From assembly GCF_900104065.1 (NCBI RefSeq), contig NZ_FNLC01000008.1:24037-88036 (forward strand): a stretch of 64,000 nucleotides of DNA, in the 5' to 3' direction. Shown here piece by piece: positions 1-8,782 of the stretch (its first letter is position 1; the number at the start of each line of letters is the position of its first letter). A model generated the notes under the pieces. It searched no databases. It saw nothing but the letters and a program-made list of their open reading frames with translations, and was not told the origin of the DNA. The translations under genes were made by a program, and so were the position numbers. The DNA is from Natronobacterium texcoconense. Its GTDB lineage: Archaea > Halobacteriota > Halobacteria > Halobacteriales > Natrialbaceae.

Positions 1-6
1 TTTCGA

Positions 7-24
7 TTCGTAACCCGTTACGAA
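7..24. promoter_or_regulatory. Perfect inverted repeat, operator-like
   Basis: TTCGTAACCCGTTACGAA: two 8-base arms around a CC spacer, perfect in sequence. It lies 21 bases before the ORF start at 45 and 126 bases before the more likely start at 150. It could serve this gene or a divergent gene left of the window. The regulator is not identifiable from here. Confidence 0.5.
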
Positions 25-44
25 GGCAAATACGTCCGTGGGTA

Positions 45-854
45 ATGGCTCTATCGAAACCGGAACGCCAGCCAGCCCTCTCTTTCGAGGAGATCGGCCA
101 GGAGGCGGCTTCTGTGGCCGACCGAGAGCCAGACTTATCGGTACGTTCGATGACGAGTCCATCGCCGATGCTCGAACGATTAGGCGACCGCTTCTGGACG
201 CACGAGGAACCGCTCGAGTTCTACGGCGTCGAACTCGGACGTATCATGTCGGTCATGCGGCTCTCGAGTGGCGGGTTGTTCGTCCAGTCGCCGGCCGAAC
301 TGACCCCGGAACTGAAAGCCGCGCTAGACGACCTCGGCGAGGTCCGGTTCGTCGCTCCGGCGAGCAAACTTCACGGCCACCTGTACATGGAACAGTACCG
401 AGCGGCCTACCCCGACGTGGAGCTACTCGCAGCGCCAGGACTCGCGCCACGGCGACCGGACCTGCGGTTCGACGGACTCCTGGGAGACGTGCCAGATCCA
501 CGGTGGGCAGCCGACCTCGATCAGGTCGTGATCGACGGTCACCGGTGGCTCTCCGAAATCGCGTTCTTCCACCGGCCGAGCAAAACGGTCGTTCTGGGCG
601 ACGTCGGCTTTCACATCGACCGAACCAGTCCGCTGAAAACGCGTCTCGTGGCACGGCTCCTTCGAATCTACGAGCGAGTCGGACCGCCGATCGAGTTTCG
701 GCTCACGATCGCCAACGAGGAAACCTTTCGTCGGTCGATCCAGGACGTCCTCGCGTGGGATTTCGACCGGCTCGTCCCGGGACACGGTCGAATCGTCGAA
801 TCGAACGCGAAACGGGCCGTACTCGAGGGGTACGACTGGCTTCTCGAAGATTAG
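45..854 (+). CDS. DUF4336 domain-containing protein (metallo-beta-lactamase-like)
   Basis: The 269-residue frame matches the DUF4336 pattern: a short lead with FWTHEEP, an R-M-S-V-M-R-L strand, GGLFVQSPAELTPEL, then LGEVRFVAPASKLHGHLYM, AYPDVELLAAPGL, an FFHRPSKTVVLGDVGFH segment and a final DRLVPGHG. The family is related to metallo-beta-lactamase folds, but several metal ligands are weak here, so catalytic activity is unproven. The first 35 residues look unlike the family. A start at ATG 150, with TTATCG just upstream, or ATG 168, fits better. Its stop overlaps the stop of the convergent SAM synthetase gene by four bases. Confidence 0.75.
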   Translation: MALSKPERQPALSFEEIGQEAASVADREPDLSVRSMTSPSPMLERLGDRFWTHEEPLEFYGVELGRIMSVMRLSSGGLFVQSPAELTPELKAALDDLGEVRFVAPASKLHGHLYMEQYRAAYPDVELLAAPGLAPRRPDLRFDGLLGDVPDPRWAADLDQVVIDGHRWLSEIAFFHRPSKTVVLGDVGFHIDRTSPLKTRLVARLLRIYERVGPPIEFRLTIANEETFRRSIQDVLAWDFDRLVPGHGRIVESNAKRAVLEGYDWLLED

Positions 855-2056
855 AACGTCGAGAGTTCGCCGTCGATCACGCGCCGGGTGATCTCCGTGA
901 CGTCGGCGAGTTCGCGATCGACGATCGCTTCGACCTCGTCCTGGACGTCCTCGAGGGTGACGCCGTCGTCGGTGACGACGTGAACGTCGGCGACGTGTGG
1001 CTCGTCGATCGGGCGGCCGATCTGGGAGAGCAGACGCACGCGCAGGTCGCGGATGCCGTCGACCTCGTCGACGACGGACTCGGCGATTTCGGTCGAGAGG
1101 AGGTTGTAGATCTTCCCGATGTGGTTGACCGGGTTCTTGCCGCTGGTCGCCTCCATCGACATCGATCGGTTCGGCGTGATGAGTCCGTTCGCACGGTTGC
1201 CCCGGCCGACGGAGCCGTCGTCACCCTGCTCGGCGGAAGTGCCGGTGACGGTGAGATAGATCGAACCCTCGTCGTAGTCGTCGGCAGTGTTGACGTGGAC
1301 GGTCACGTCGCGGTCGGTGTGTTCGTTCGCGACCTCCTCGACGAACTCGCGGACCGACTCGACGGCGTCCTCGTAGGCGTCCATGTCCGGGACGTACTCG
1401 TCGATCATCGCCGCCGCGACGGTGACGTCGATCTCGTCGCCCTCGCGTTTGCCCATGATCTTCACGTCAGGGCCGAGGTACGGGTTCTCGTCGGCAAACT
1501 CGCCGTTGAGCCGCGACTCAGCCTCGGAGACGATCTGTTCGGTCTCGGTCAGGGGCGCGTGGCCGACGCCGAAACTCGTGTCGTTCGCCATCGGGACCGA
1601 GACCTCGTCCTCGCCGAAGACCTCCTGCAGGTCGCCGCTTCCCTCGCCGAGTTTCACGTCGACGATGATGTCCTCGCCGACCTCGAGTTGCGGGATCGTC
1701 TCCTCGAGATACTCGCGCGCGGCGGTGAGGGCGATGCGTTCGGTCGGAATCGTCTGGCCCTCGTAGTGTTTGGTCGCACGGCCGACGATCAGCAGGTAGA
1801 TCGGGTCGACGACTTCGCCGCCGCCGAACGCGGGTGCAGCCTCGCCTGCGACCAGCTGGGTCTCGTCGGTGTTGAAGTGAAGGACCTTCCCGACCCGGTC
1901 GAGGTACGCCTGTGCCAGTGCGCTGGCGACGCTCTCGGCGACGCCGTCACAGATCGAGTCGGGATGACCGATCCCCTTTCGCTCGACGATTTCTACTTCT
2001 TGATCTTCGACTGCCTGCCGGTCGATCGGCTCGACTCGGATGTTCCGCTCGCTCAT
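851..2056 (-). CDS. mat: Archaeal-type methionine adenosyltransferase (SAM synthetase)
   Basis: 401 residues, the usual length of the archaeal MAT family, which makes S-adenosylmethionine from methionine and ATP in the cytosol and differs strongly from bacterial MetK. Visible landmarks are [17 protein letters not shown] near residue 26, the [19 protein letters not shown] strand, [16 protein letters not shown] near 160, [16 protein letters not shown] near 200, and [20 protein letters not shown] near 290. The start gives a short leader with a TATA-like AAGTTATAGA 25-34 bases upstream. It is downstream of the CYTH gene on the same strand but separated by a palindrome, so it is probably transcribed on its own. 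Confidence 0.97.
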   Translation of the reverse strand: MSERNIRVEPIDRQAVEDQEVEIVERKGIGHPDSICDGVAESVASALAQAYLDRVGKVLHFNTDETQLVAGEAAPAFGGGEVVDPIYLLIVGRATKHYEGQTIPTERIALTAAREYLEETIPQLEVGEDIIVDVKLGEGSGDLQEVFGEDEVSVPMANDTSFGVGHAPLTETEQIVSEAESRLNGEFADENPYLGPDVKIMGKREGDEIDVTVAAAMIDEYVPDMDAYEDAVESVREFVEEVANEHTDRDVTVHVNTADDYDEGSIYLTVTGTSAEQGDDGSVGRGNRANGLITPNRSMSMEATSGKNPVNHIGKIYNLLSTEIAESVVDEVDGIRDLRVRLLSQIGRPIDEPHVADVHVVTDDGVTLEDVQDEVEAIVDRELADVTEITRRVIDGELSTF

Positions 2057-2080
2057 TACCGGGTCTTCGAACAGCGTGGT

Positions 2081-2090
2081 TCTATAACTT
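2081..2090 (-). promoter_or_regulatory. TATA-like box of the SAM synthetase gene
   Basis: On the minus strand AAGTTATAGA lies 25-34 bases before the ATG at 2056, the spacing expected for a nearly leaderless haloarchaeal transcript. Confidence 0.5.
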
Positions 2091-2121
2091 GCGGATATGA
2101 TTCAAACGCTATCTCATAACT

Positions 2122-2141
2122 GGTGTGAGTTACCTCACGCC
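2122..2141. promoter_or_regulatory. Palindrome between CYTH and SAM synthetase genes
   Basis: GGTGTGAG-TTAC-CTCACGCC: 8-base arms with one mismatch. It sits 12 bases after the CYTH stop and about 65 bases upstream of the SAM synthetase start. It could be a terminator hairpin for the first gene or an operator for the second; there is no T-run to favour termination. Confidence 0.4.
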
Positions 2142-2152
2142 GCCGTTCGACG

Positions 2153-2719
2153 TTACGATTCGAGCAACAAGCCGAGATACGAGGTCCGAATCTGCTCGTC
2201 GGGGTCGAGATCGAGTTCCTCGAGGACCGTGGCGGCAGCGTTCCGTGCGGACTCGAGGTCGCGCTCGCGTTCGACCTCGGTTTCGACTTCGACGTACTCG
2301 CCGACGTCGTCGACGCTGTCGAGCGTGACGGTTAGTTCGTAGCCGTTCGCACCGTCGATCGTGAACCGCTCGCGGACCTTCCGGACCGTCGCCGCCGGCT
2401 CGAATCCCAGGTTCGTCAACACGGCGTCCATCTTCTCCTCGTCGCCGACCGCGGTCTCGACTTCCTCGCGAGTCTTGGACTCGTCGTCGACGAGCGGTCC
2501 CTTGTACGTGATCCGAGTCTGGGCGTCGTCGCTTTCGTCGGTATCCGGCCGTTCCGACCGAATCCGTAATGCCTCGTCGGTCTCCGGGAACGACCGGTGG
2601 GGTGCGTCGTAATACGTATCGACCTGGACGACCCCACCCTGTGGCGTCGCCTCGAGCGTCTCCAGACGGTCGCGGACGCGCTCGAGGTCCGCAGATACCT
2701 TCAGTTCGACCTCGTACAT
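2153..2719 (-). CDS. CYTH domain protein (class IV adenylate cyclase / triphosphatase type)
   Basis: 188 residues starting MYEVELKV, which carries the E-x-E-x-K signature of CYTH (CyaB/ThTPase) tunnel enzymes at residues 3-7. Further family marks are QVDTYYDAPHR near 40, ALRIRSE near 60, RITYKGP near 80, and ERFTIDGANGYELTVTLDSVDDVGEYVEVE in the second half. The family hydrolyses or cyclises triphosphates such as thiamine triphosphate, polyphosphate or ATP with divalent metal; the substrate here cannot be read. A longer in-frame start at 2869 was rejected because its first 50 residues are low-complexity and overlap the FKBP promoter. Divergent from the FKBP gene. Confidence 0.85.
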   Translation of the reverse strand: MYEVELKVSADLERVRDRLETLEATPQGGVVQVDTYYDAPHRSFPETDEALRIRSERPDTDESDDAQTRITYKGPLVDDESKTREEVETAVGDEEKMDAVLTNLGFEPAATVRKVRERFTIDGANGYELTVTLDSVDDVGEYVEVETEVERERDLESARNAAATVLEELDLDPDEQIRTSYLGLLLES

Positions 2720-2807
2720 GCTCGAGGCGACGGGAAGCGCGCGTAAGTATCGGTCGCTCTCGCGGAAAAACGTCGTTCTTAAATGTAGACGGCGGGACGT
2801 ACAAGGT

Positions 2808-3755
2808 ATGACCGAGGAAGAAGAGGCCGAACTCGATGAGCAGGCCGAAGACGCCGACGAAGCCGCCACGGACGGGCTTCAGGAAGGCGACTTCGTGGAG
2901 ATAGAGTACACCGCCTACACCGCGGACGGCGACCAGCTGGTCGACACGACCGACCCCGACGTCGCCGAAGAGGAAGGCGTCGACGACCAGGGCCAGGAGT
3001 TCAAGCCCCGCACGATCGTTCTCGGAGAGGGCCACATCTTCGAGGACGTCGAGGACGAACTCGTCGGCGGCGAAGCCGGCGACGAGGGCACCGTCACCGT
3101 CCCCGCCGAGGAAGCCTTCGGCGAGTACGACCCCGAGAACGTCGAGACCGTCAGCGCAGAGAAAATCGACGAAGACGACCGCTACCCCGGCGCGAACGTC
3201 CAGGTCGACGGTCGGCAGGGCTACATCAGCACGATCATCGGCGGCCGCGCACGCGTCGACTTCAACCACCCGCTGGCCGGTGAAGACGTCGAGTACGAGT
3301 ACGAGATCGTCGACGCCGTCGACGACCGCGAAAAGCAGGCTGCCGGCCTGTTCGAGATGATGCTCGGCATGGAGCCAGAACTCTGGATCGAGACCGACGA
3401 GGTCGAAGAGGAGGTCCCCGTCGAACCCGACGACGAAGACGACGAGGACGCCGAACCCGAGTTCGAGACCGAAGTCGTCGAGAAGGAGACGCTCTACCTC
3501 GAGGCCACGCCTCAGATGACGATGAACCAGCAGTGGATGATGGGCAAACAGCAGATCGGCCAGCAGGTCATCGACCAGGTTGGCGTCGACCGCGTCATCG
3601 TCCAGGAAGTCATCGACGGCATGGGCGGCATGGGCATGCCCGGCATGATGGGCGGTATGGGCGGCGCTGGCGGCGGCGACATCGAGGACGCTCTCGAGGA
3701 CGCCGACGTCGACGCCGACGAGATCGTCGAAGAACTCGAAGGCGCCGAAGAGTAA
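2808..3755 (+). CDS. FKBP-type peptidyl-prolyl cis-trans isomerase (SlyD-like)
   Basis: 315 residues from ATG 2808, with TATA-like TTCTTAAA at 2777-2784 about 25 bases upstream, so a leaderless start. After an acidic lead come the FKBP core strands GDFVEIEYTAYTADG and GEGHIFEDVEDELVGGEAGDEGTVTVPAEEAFGEYDPENV, with the insert-in-flap region typical of archaeal long FKBPs and SlyD, then RVDFNHPLAGEDVEYEYEI. It acts as a cytosolic folding catalyst and chaperone. Residues from about 200 on are the extra C-terminal domain found in haloarchaeal members, ending in a Met/Gly-rich stretch (GMGGMGMPGMMGGMGG near 275) and an acidic helix. The Met/Gly run could bind metal or client proteins; that is inference. 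Confidence 0.93.
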   Translation: MTEEEEAELDEQAEDADEAATDGLQEGDFVEIEYTAYTADGDQLVDTTDPDVAEEEGVDDQGQEFKPRTIVLGEGHIFEDVEDELVGGEAGDEGTVTVPAEEAFGEYDPENVETVSAEKIDEDDRYPGANVQVDGRQGYISTIIGGRARVDFNHPLAGEDVEYEYEIVDAVDDREKQAAGLFEMMLGMEPELWIETDEVEEEVPVEPDDEDDEDAEPEFETEVVEKETLYLEATPQMTMNQQWMMGKQQIGQQVIDQVGVDRVIVQEVIDGMGGMGMPGMMGGMGGAGGGDIEDALEDADVDADEIVEELEGAEE

Positions 3756-3965
3756 CGACTCCCAGTCATTCGCGTTTTCGTGCCGGTCAGTCGACGAGAG
3801 CCGTCGCTCCGGACGCAGTAACCGTCACGACCGACGATAGTAACTCCACTCCCACACAGCTATCGCGGTATCGGGCGCATCGACGCCCAGTAGCCACTAT
3901 CCGTACAGTAGGAGAGACGGTGAACGAAGAGAGAAGAACCGAAGGAGTTCGCGTCTACGACCGAA

Positions 3966-4226
3966 TTACTGGATCGAGTATCCTGCCGCGACGGTAAGCA
4001 GGAACACCATGAACAGCGCGACCCCCATCATGTAGGAGACCGCTCTCGGTTCTTCGATCAGGTGCTGGTAGTAACCGGCGATCAGTCCCGCCTTGGCGAT
4101 CGCCAGCAGTATGGTTGCACCCATCGCGGTGGCGTACGCGAAGTCGAACGTGAAAAACACGAACTTGCCCGTACCCAGTACCAGCAGTACGACGTAGATC
4201 AGGGCGTAGGTTCGAACGTCAGCCAT
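3966..4226 (-). CDS. Cytochrome c oxidase subunit IV-like small membrane protein
   Basis: 86 residues, start MADVRTYALIYVVLLVLG, three predicted membrane helices with AKAGLIAGYYQHLIEEP between the second and third. This matches prokaryotic oxidase subunit IV (COX4_pro), a small accessory subunit of haem-copper oxidases. TATA-like GTATAAGT on the minus strand at 4249-4256 is about 25 bases before the start. The oxidase core genes lie 2 kb away on the same strand, with the subtilase gene on the other strand between them, so it is transcribed separately but probably serves that enzyme. Confidence 0.8.
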   Translation of the reverse strand: MADVRTYALIYVVLLVLGTGKFVFFTFDFAYATAMGATILLAIAKAGLIAGYYQHLIEEPRAVSYMMGVALFMVFLLTVAAGYSIQ

Positions 4227-4366
4227 TGGTATCCATTCTGAGTGACGGCCACTTATACCTTCCTCATATGACCGGAGCGTCCGGTATCGACCGGGTTCCG
4301 CCGCTTCCGCTCGAACCATCGAATAGGCGGAACCTCTTTATTCCGTGACTGTACAGAACTCTATCC

Positions 4367-6052
4367 ATGACCGGTTCTTCTGGAGCCTCGTCAACGTTCG
4401 TAACGCTCTCTCTGTGTCTCCTTCTCGTCTGCTCGTCCGTCGCGGTCGGTCTCGGTGCTTCGTCCGCCGGTGCGGTTGCTGGCGATCGCTCCGATACCGT
4501 CGACGACGCGACCCTCGAAATCGACGACGAACTCGAGGAAGCGAGCGGGTCGGTCGAAATCGTCGTCCGCCTCGAGGAACCACCTCTCGCGGACGCGACG
4601 GTCAGTGACGAGACCGAAGCATACCTCGAGGGCCACGCGGCAGAGACCCAGGAACCGCTACTCGAGTACGTCGACGAAACTCCCGGCGCAAGTGTTCACG
4701 AGGAGTTCTGGGTGACAAACGCCGTGGTACTCGAGGTCGATCTCGGCCGGGTCGACCTCGAGGCCTTCGCACAGTTCGACGACGTCGAGGCCGTTCACGA
4801 GAACTTCGAGGTGCCGCTCCCGGAGGTGCCGGACGAACAGGTGACGACGCTCTCGGCCGACGCGCTGAACCACTCGAGCGAGCCGACGGCCGACGAGTCC
4901 GTGAAACCAACTACGGGAATAGACACACTGAACGCCCCGTTCGTCTGGGACGACTACGACGTTCGAGGCGAGGGCGTCCGGGTCGCAGTACTCGACACCG
5001 GCATCGATCCGACGCATCCGGACCTCGACCTGTATACGGAGGACCCCTCGGATCCGACGTATCCGGGCGGCTGGGCGGAGTTCGACGGGAGCGGCGAACG
5101 GGTCGAGGGATCGACGCCACACGACGTCGAGGGGCACGGAACACACGTCAGCGGCACCGTCGCCGGCGGCAACGACTCCGGTATCGCCGTCGGCGTCGCC
5201 CCGGAAGCGGAGTTGCTACACGGGCAGGTCCTCGGCGAGAATGGCGGCTCGTTCGCCCAGATCGTCGCCGGACTCGAGTGGGCACTCGAGGCGGACGCGG
5301 ACGTCATCAACCTGAGTCTCGGTGCCGACGGAGCGCATCCGGAACTCGTCGATCCCGTCCGCAACGCCGCGGAAAGCGACACGGTCGTCGTCGGCGCCGT
5401 CGGCAACGACGGCCCCGGGACGTCGGGATCGCCCGGGAACGTCTACGAGACCCTCGGCGTCGGCGCTGTCGACGACGACGGGGCGGTCGCTTCCTTCTCC
5501 GGTGGAGAACGCCTCGAGCGGTCGAACTGGACCACCGACTGGGGAGGTGCGCCTGCGGACTGGCCGGATTCCTACGTCGTCCCCGACGTCGTCGCACCGG
5601 GCGTCGCCGTCGAAAGCACTGCTCCCGGCGGCGAGTACGCCCGGCTGCCCGGTACGTCGATGGCGACGCCCCACGTCAGCGGCACGGTCGCGCTGTTGCT
5701 CTCGCTCGAGCCGAATGCCACGTCCGAAGAGGTGACGACTGCGGTGACTGATACGACCTGGAAGCCCGACGGCGAGTCGGCCGAACGGGACGTCCGATAC
5801 GGTGACGGAATCGTCGACGCCGAGGCAGCGGTCGACCACCTGCTCGAGGAAGTCGATTCGGGCGACTCGAGTGCGGTGATGACCGAATCCGACGGGACAG
5901 CAACGAACGGAACGGCGATCGAGGCCGGCAATGAGAGCGTCGAGGAGGCGGCAGTGGACGCGACGCCCGGGTTCGGTTCGCTCGGGGCGGCGGTCGCGTT
6001 CGTTTCGGTGCTCTGTTTCGGACGGTTCCTGACGAGCGATGGAAGCCGCTGA
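4367..6052 (+). CDS. Secreted S8 family serine protease (subtilase) with PGF-CTERM anchor
   Basis: 561 residues. A hydrophobic signal peptide covers about residues 12-37 (Sec-type, no twin arginine). An inhibitor-I9-like propeptide follows to about 160. The peptidase domain shows the catalytic Asp in VAVLDTGIDPTHPDL (about 210), His in GHGTHVSGTVAGG (about 257) and Ser in GTSMATPHVSGTVALLL (about 430), so the triad is intact. The C-terminus has a Thr/Ser/Asn-rich linker and then TPGFGSLGAAVAFVSVLCFG plus a short basic tail, a PGF-CTERM signal; archaeosortase A is expected to process it and lipid-anchor the enzyme. TATA-like CTCTTTATT lies about 30 bases before ATG 4367. Confidence 0.93.
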   Translation: MTGSSGASSTFVTLSLCLLLVCSSVAVGLGASSAGAVAGDRSDTVDDATLEIDDELEEASGSVEIVVRLEEPPLADATVSDETEAYLEGHAAETQEPLLEYVDETPGASVHEEFWVTNAVVLEVDLGRVDLEAFAQFDDVEAVHENFEVPLPEVPDEQVTTLSADALNHSSEPTADESVKPTTGIDTLNAPFVWDDYDVRGEGVRVAVLDTGIDPTHPDLDLYTEDPSDPTYPGGWAEFDGSGERVEGSTPHDVEGHGTHVSGTVAGGNDSGIAVGVAPEAELLHGQVLGENGGSFAQIVAGLEWALEADADVINLSLGADGAHPELVDPVRNAAESDTVVVGAVGNDGPGTSGSPGNVYETLGVGAVDDDGAVASFSGGERLERSNWTTDWGGAPADWPDSYVVPDVVAPGVAVESTAPGGEYARLPGTSMATPHVSGTVALLLSLEPNATSEEVTTAVTDTTWKPDGESAERDVRYGDGIVDAEAAVDHLLEEVDSGDSSAVMTESDGTATNGTAIEAGNESVEEAAVDATPGFGSLGAAVAFVSVLCFGRFLTSDGSR

Positions 6053-6074
6053 ACGGCAGCGTTTATCCGGTCAC

Positions 6075-6208
6075 GAGATCAGAGATCTCACGAACCGTGC
6101 GAACGGGCACGGATGCCCGTGAGCAGACGGGGAGAAACGACACATGATCTGTACGGTCGACGTGCAAACGGGTTCAGTGTGAACCGCCTCGGGGTCAAGC
6201 CCCGAGGC
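6075..6208. other. Intergenic run of four hairpins, possible structured RNA or insertion-element scar
   Basis: Between the subtilase stop and the oxidase stop (276 bases, convergent) are four hairpins: GAGATC-AGA-GATCTC (6075-6089), ACGGGCA-CGGA-TGCCCGT (6103-6120), GGTTC-AGTGT-GAACC (6171-6185) and, directly abutting, GCCTCGGGG-TCAAG-CCCCGAGGC (6186-6208). The last could be a bidirectional terminator. The whole arrangement is reminiscent of non-coding ends of IS200/IS605-type elements, but no tnpA or tnpB is present. No protein is supported here. Confidence 0.45.
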
Positions 6209-6328
6209 ACTCGCCTTGCTTATCTGTAGATCGATCAACTGAACCAAGAACGAGCAATACTGTTACGATCGAAACGAGCAAAACGAAATCGAGTCAGTCG
6301 AAACGTCGAATCCCGTCGACCCGCCGTC

Positions 6329-8782
6329 CTACATCAGGTAGAACAGCGGGAACAGGAACACCCACACGATGTCGACGAAGTGCCAGTAGAGTCCGAAGAA
6401 CTCGACTGGTCGGTGGTCCTCGAGGTATGCATCGACGCTCACGATCCGGTAGATCATGAACACGGCGATGAGGACGCCGAGGATCACGTGCAGGGCGTGC
6501 AGACCGGTGGTCACGAAGTAGACCGAGTGTTCGATACTGGTCCACCAGTACTCGCCGATCGAGAACTTGTACCAGTACTCGTAGGCCTTGACGCCCATGA
6601 ACGTCAGCGCGAGCAGCAGCGTCGCGAGCATCGCTCCGAGCATTCCTCGCTTGTTCTTGCGCTCGGCAAACACCAGCGCCAGGATGACCGTGAAGCTCGA
6701 GGTCAGCAGGACGTAGGTGTTGAGCAGCCCGGGCCAGGAGGCGAACGGAATCGTCTCCCAGTTACCCCAGCCCATGTGCAGGCGCAGGAAGATGAAGCCG
6801 CCGATGATGGCACCGAAGACGACGACGTCAGAGGCGAGGAACACCCAGACGCCGAGTTTCGTGTTGCCGACGCCGTCGAACGGCCAGCTCTCGGCGACAG
6901 TAGGCTGTGGGACGTTGAACTCCTCGACGCCGAACTTGAACAGCGTGTACCCGAGGATCGCTACCCCGAGGACGGTCACCACTGGATAGATGATGTTCGG
7001 CTCGGCAGCAGTCCCGACCAGCGAGTGGCCGCGTGCTTCGGCGAACGACTCCATGTACGGCGTAATGCCGGACAGTCCGAGGAAGAACACGAACATGCCG
7101 ACACCGATGCCGAACGGCCAGATGCTCGCGTGATCGGCGTGTTCCTCCTCGTGGACGTCCGTCGCCTGTGCGACGCCACCGTCGGTCGCAGCCTGCGTGT
7201 CGTCGACGAACTCGAGGCGACCGCTGGCGTAGCTTGGCCGACCGCTCCAGTTCTCGAGCGGCGGGGGCGACGGAATCGCCCATTCGGCCGTGCGGGAGTA
7301 CTCCCACGGGTTGTCCGGTGCGTCAGGACCGGAGACCCAGCTCTTGGCGAACGTGTAGAACATGATCAGGAACGACGCCCCGAAGATGAAGGCGCCGACC
7401 GTCGAAAGCCGGTGGTAGAACGTCATTTCGCCGGCGAAGTGGAAGACGCGGCGTGGCGTCTCCCAGGCGAGGAACTGTGGGAAGTACAGCAGGTTGAAGC
7501 CGATGAAGTAGACGGCGAAGTTGAGCTTTCCGAGCGTCTCGGAGTACATCTTGCCGCTGATCTTGGGCCACCAGTAGTAGAGGCCGCCGACCAGGGCAGT
7601 GACGCCCGAGACCATCACGTAGTGGAAGTGAGCGACGACCCAGTAGGTGCCACGGAACTCGTAGTCGAGCACGACGGCACCGAGGAAGACCCCGGTGATG
7701 CCGCCGAGGATGAACAGCACGAGCGCACCCAGTGCGAACAGGAACGGCGTCGTAAACCGGACCCGTCCCTTGACCATCGTGTAGATCAGCGCGAAGACCA
7801 TCAGGTCGAATGGTAACGAAATCCCGATGGTTGTCGCCATCATCAGCGTCTTGATCTCCAAGTTGATCGTCGTCAGGAACATGTGGTGCATCCAGACGAG
7901 GAACGACTGGAGCGCCACCAGAACCATCGCGATGATGACCCACTTTCGGCCGACCAGTCGCCGACCGGTGAACGTCTGGAACACCTCGAACATGATCCCC
8001 AGCGCGGGGAAGAAGACGATGTACACCTCGGGGTGACCGAAGAACCAGAACAGGTGTGCCCACAGCAGGCCCGACCCCTGGTCCGTCGCGAAGTACTGCG
8101 TCAGGAACAGTCGGTCGGACAGCAACAGCAGTCCTGCCGCAAGCAGCGCCGCGAACGCGAACAGCATCATCCAGACGGTGAGCAGCCACGACCAGGTGAA
8201 AAGCGGCATGTTCCAGAGGCCGAGGCCCTCGGCTCGAGACCGGTGGATGGTCACGAGGAAGTTCACCGTCCCGATCGTAACCGAGATGACGAACAGCGCA
8301 AGCGCGAGAATTGTCGTATTACCGCCAGTCGTCGCCTGCATCGCGGGTGTATAGGTCGGTACGTTCAGCGGTGCGTACATCGTCCACCCGCCGGCGAAGG
8401 CGCCACCCTGGAAGAACGAAAGGGCGATCAGGATCCCCGAAGCCAGGTAGAACCAGTAGCTCAGGGCGTTCAGCCGGGGGAACGCGAGGTCGTCCGCTCC
8501 GATCTGGAGCGGAACGAGGTAGTTCGCGAACCCGGTTGCGATCGGCGAGAGGAACCAGAACACCATCAACAGCCCGTGTGTCGTGACGGCTTGGTTGAAC
8601 TGAGTCCCGTCGAGCAGGCCGGCTCCACCCGTTTCCCACAGATGAGCGCGGAACGCAAGCGCCATGACGCCCCCGAGCAGCAGGAAGAACAGCGACGTCA
8701 CCATATACAGGATGCCGACGTCCTTGTGGTTGGTCGTGACGAGCCAGCGCTTGACCGAGGTCATCGGTGGAAGATCACTCAT
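6329..8782 (-). CDS. coxA: Fused cytochrome c oxidase subunits I and III
   Basis: 817 residues. Residues about 15-510 are subunit I of a haem-copper oxidase: VTTHGLLMVFWFLSP with a haem-ligand His, GHPEVYIVFFPALGIMFE (CuB His and the cross-linked Tyr motif), WMHHMFLTT with the His pair, and VAHFHYVMVSG with the haem His pair. Residues about 600-817 are subunit III (NTKLGVWVFLASDVVVFGAIIGGF, GLHALHVILGVL, YWHFVDIVWVFLFPLFYL). Such I/III fusions are common in haloarchaea. The enzyme reduces oxygen to water and pumps protons. Its start overlaps the coxB stop by four bases, so the two are cotranscribed as coxB-coxA. Confidence 0.96.
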   Translation of the reverse strand: MSDLPPMTSVKRWLVTTNHKDVGILYMVTSLFFLLLGGVMALAFRAHLWETGGAGLLDGTQFNQAVTTHGLLMVFWFLSPIATGFANYLVPLQIGADDLAFPRLNALSYWFYLASGILIALSFFQGGAFAGGWTMYAPLNVPTYTPAMQATTGGNTTILALALFVISVTIGTVNFLVTIHRSRAEGLGLWNMPLFTWSWLLTVWMMLFAFAALLAAGLLLLSDRLFLTQYFATDQGSGLLWAHLFWFFGHPEVYIVFFPALGIMFEVFQTFTGRRLVGRKWVIIAMVLVALQSFLVWMHHMFLTTINLEIKTLMMATTIGISLPFDLMVFALIYTMVKGRVRFTTPFLFALGALVLFILGGITGVFLGAVVLDYEFRGTYWVVAHFHYVMVSGVTALVGGLYYWWPKISGKMYSETLGKLNFAVYFIGFNLLYFPQFLAWETPRRVFHFAGEMTFYHRLSTVGAFIFGASFLIMFYTFAKSWVSGPDAPDNPWEYSRTAEWAIPSPPPLENWSGRPSYASGRLEFVDDTQAATDGGVAQATDVHEEEHADHASIWPFGIGVGMFVFFLGLSGITPYMESFAEARGHSLVGTAAEPNIIYPVVTVLGVAILGYTLFKFGVEEFNVPQPTVAESWPFDGVGNTKLGVWVFLASDVVVFGAIIGGFIFLRLHMGWGNWETIPFASWPGLLNTYVLLTSSFTVILALVFAERKNKRGMLGAMLATLLLALTFMGVKAYEYWYKFSIGEYWWTSIEHSVYFVTTGLHALHVILGVLIAVFMIYRIVSVDAYLEDHRPVEFFGLYWHFVDIVWVFLFPLFYLM

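Noticed and set aside
38..2119. 693-residue ORF overlapping DUF4336 and SAM synthetase
   Set aside because: Antisense and out-of-frame shadow of two confident genes; composition is repetitive R/V/D with no domain.
2153..2869. Longer CYTH protein from 2869
   Set aside because: The extra N-terminus is Ser/Ala low complexity and antisense to the FKBP start and promoter; MYEVELKV is the family start.
6380..7816. 478-residue ORF opposite coxA
   Set aside because: Antisense shadow of a highly conserved protein.
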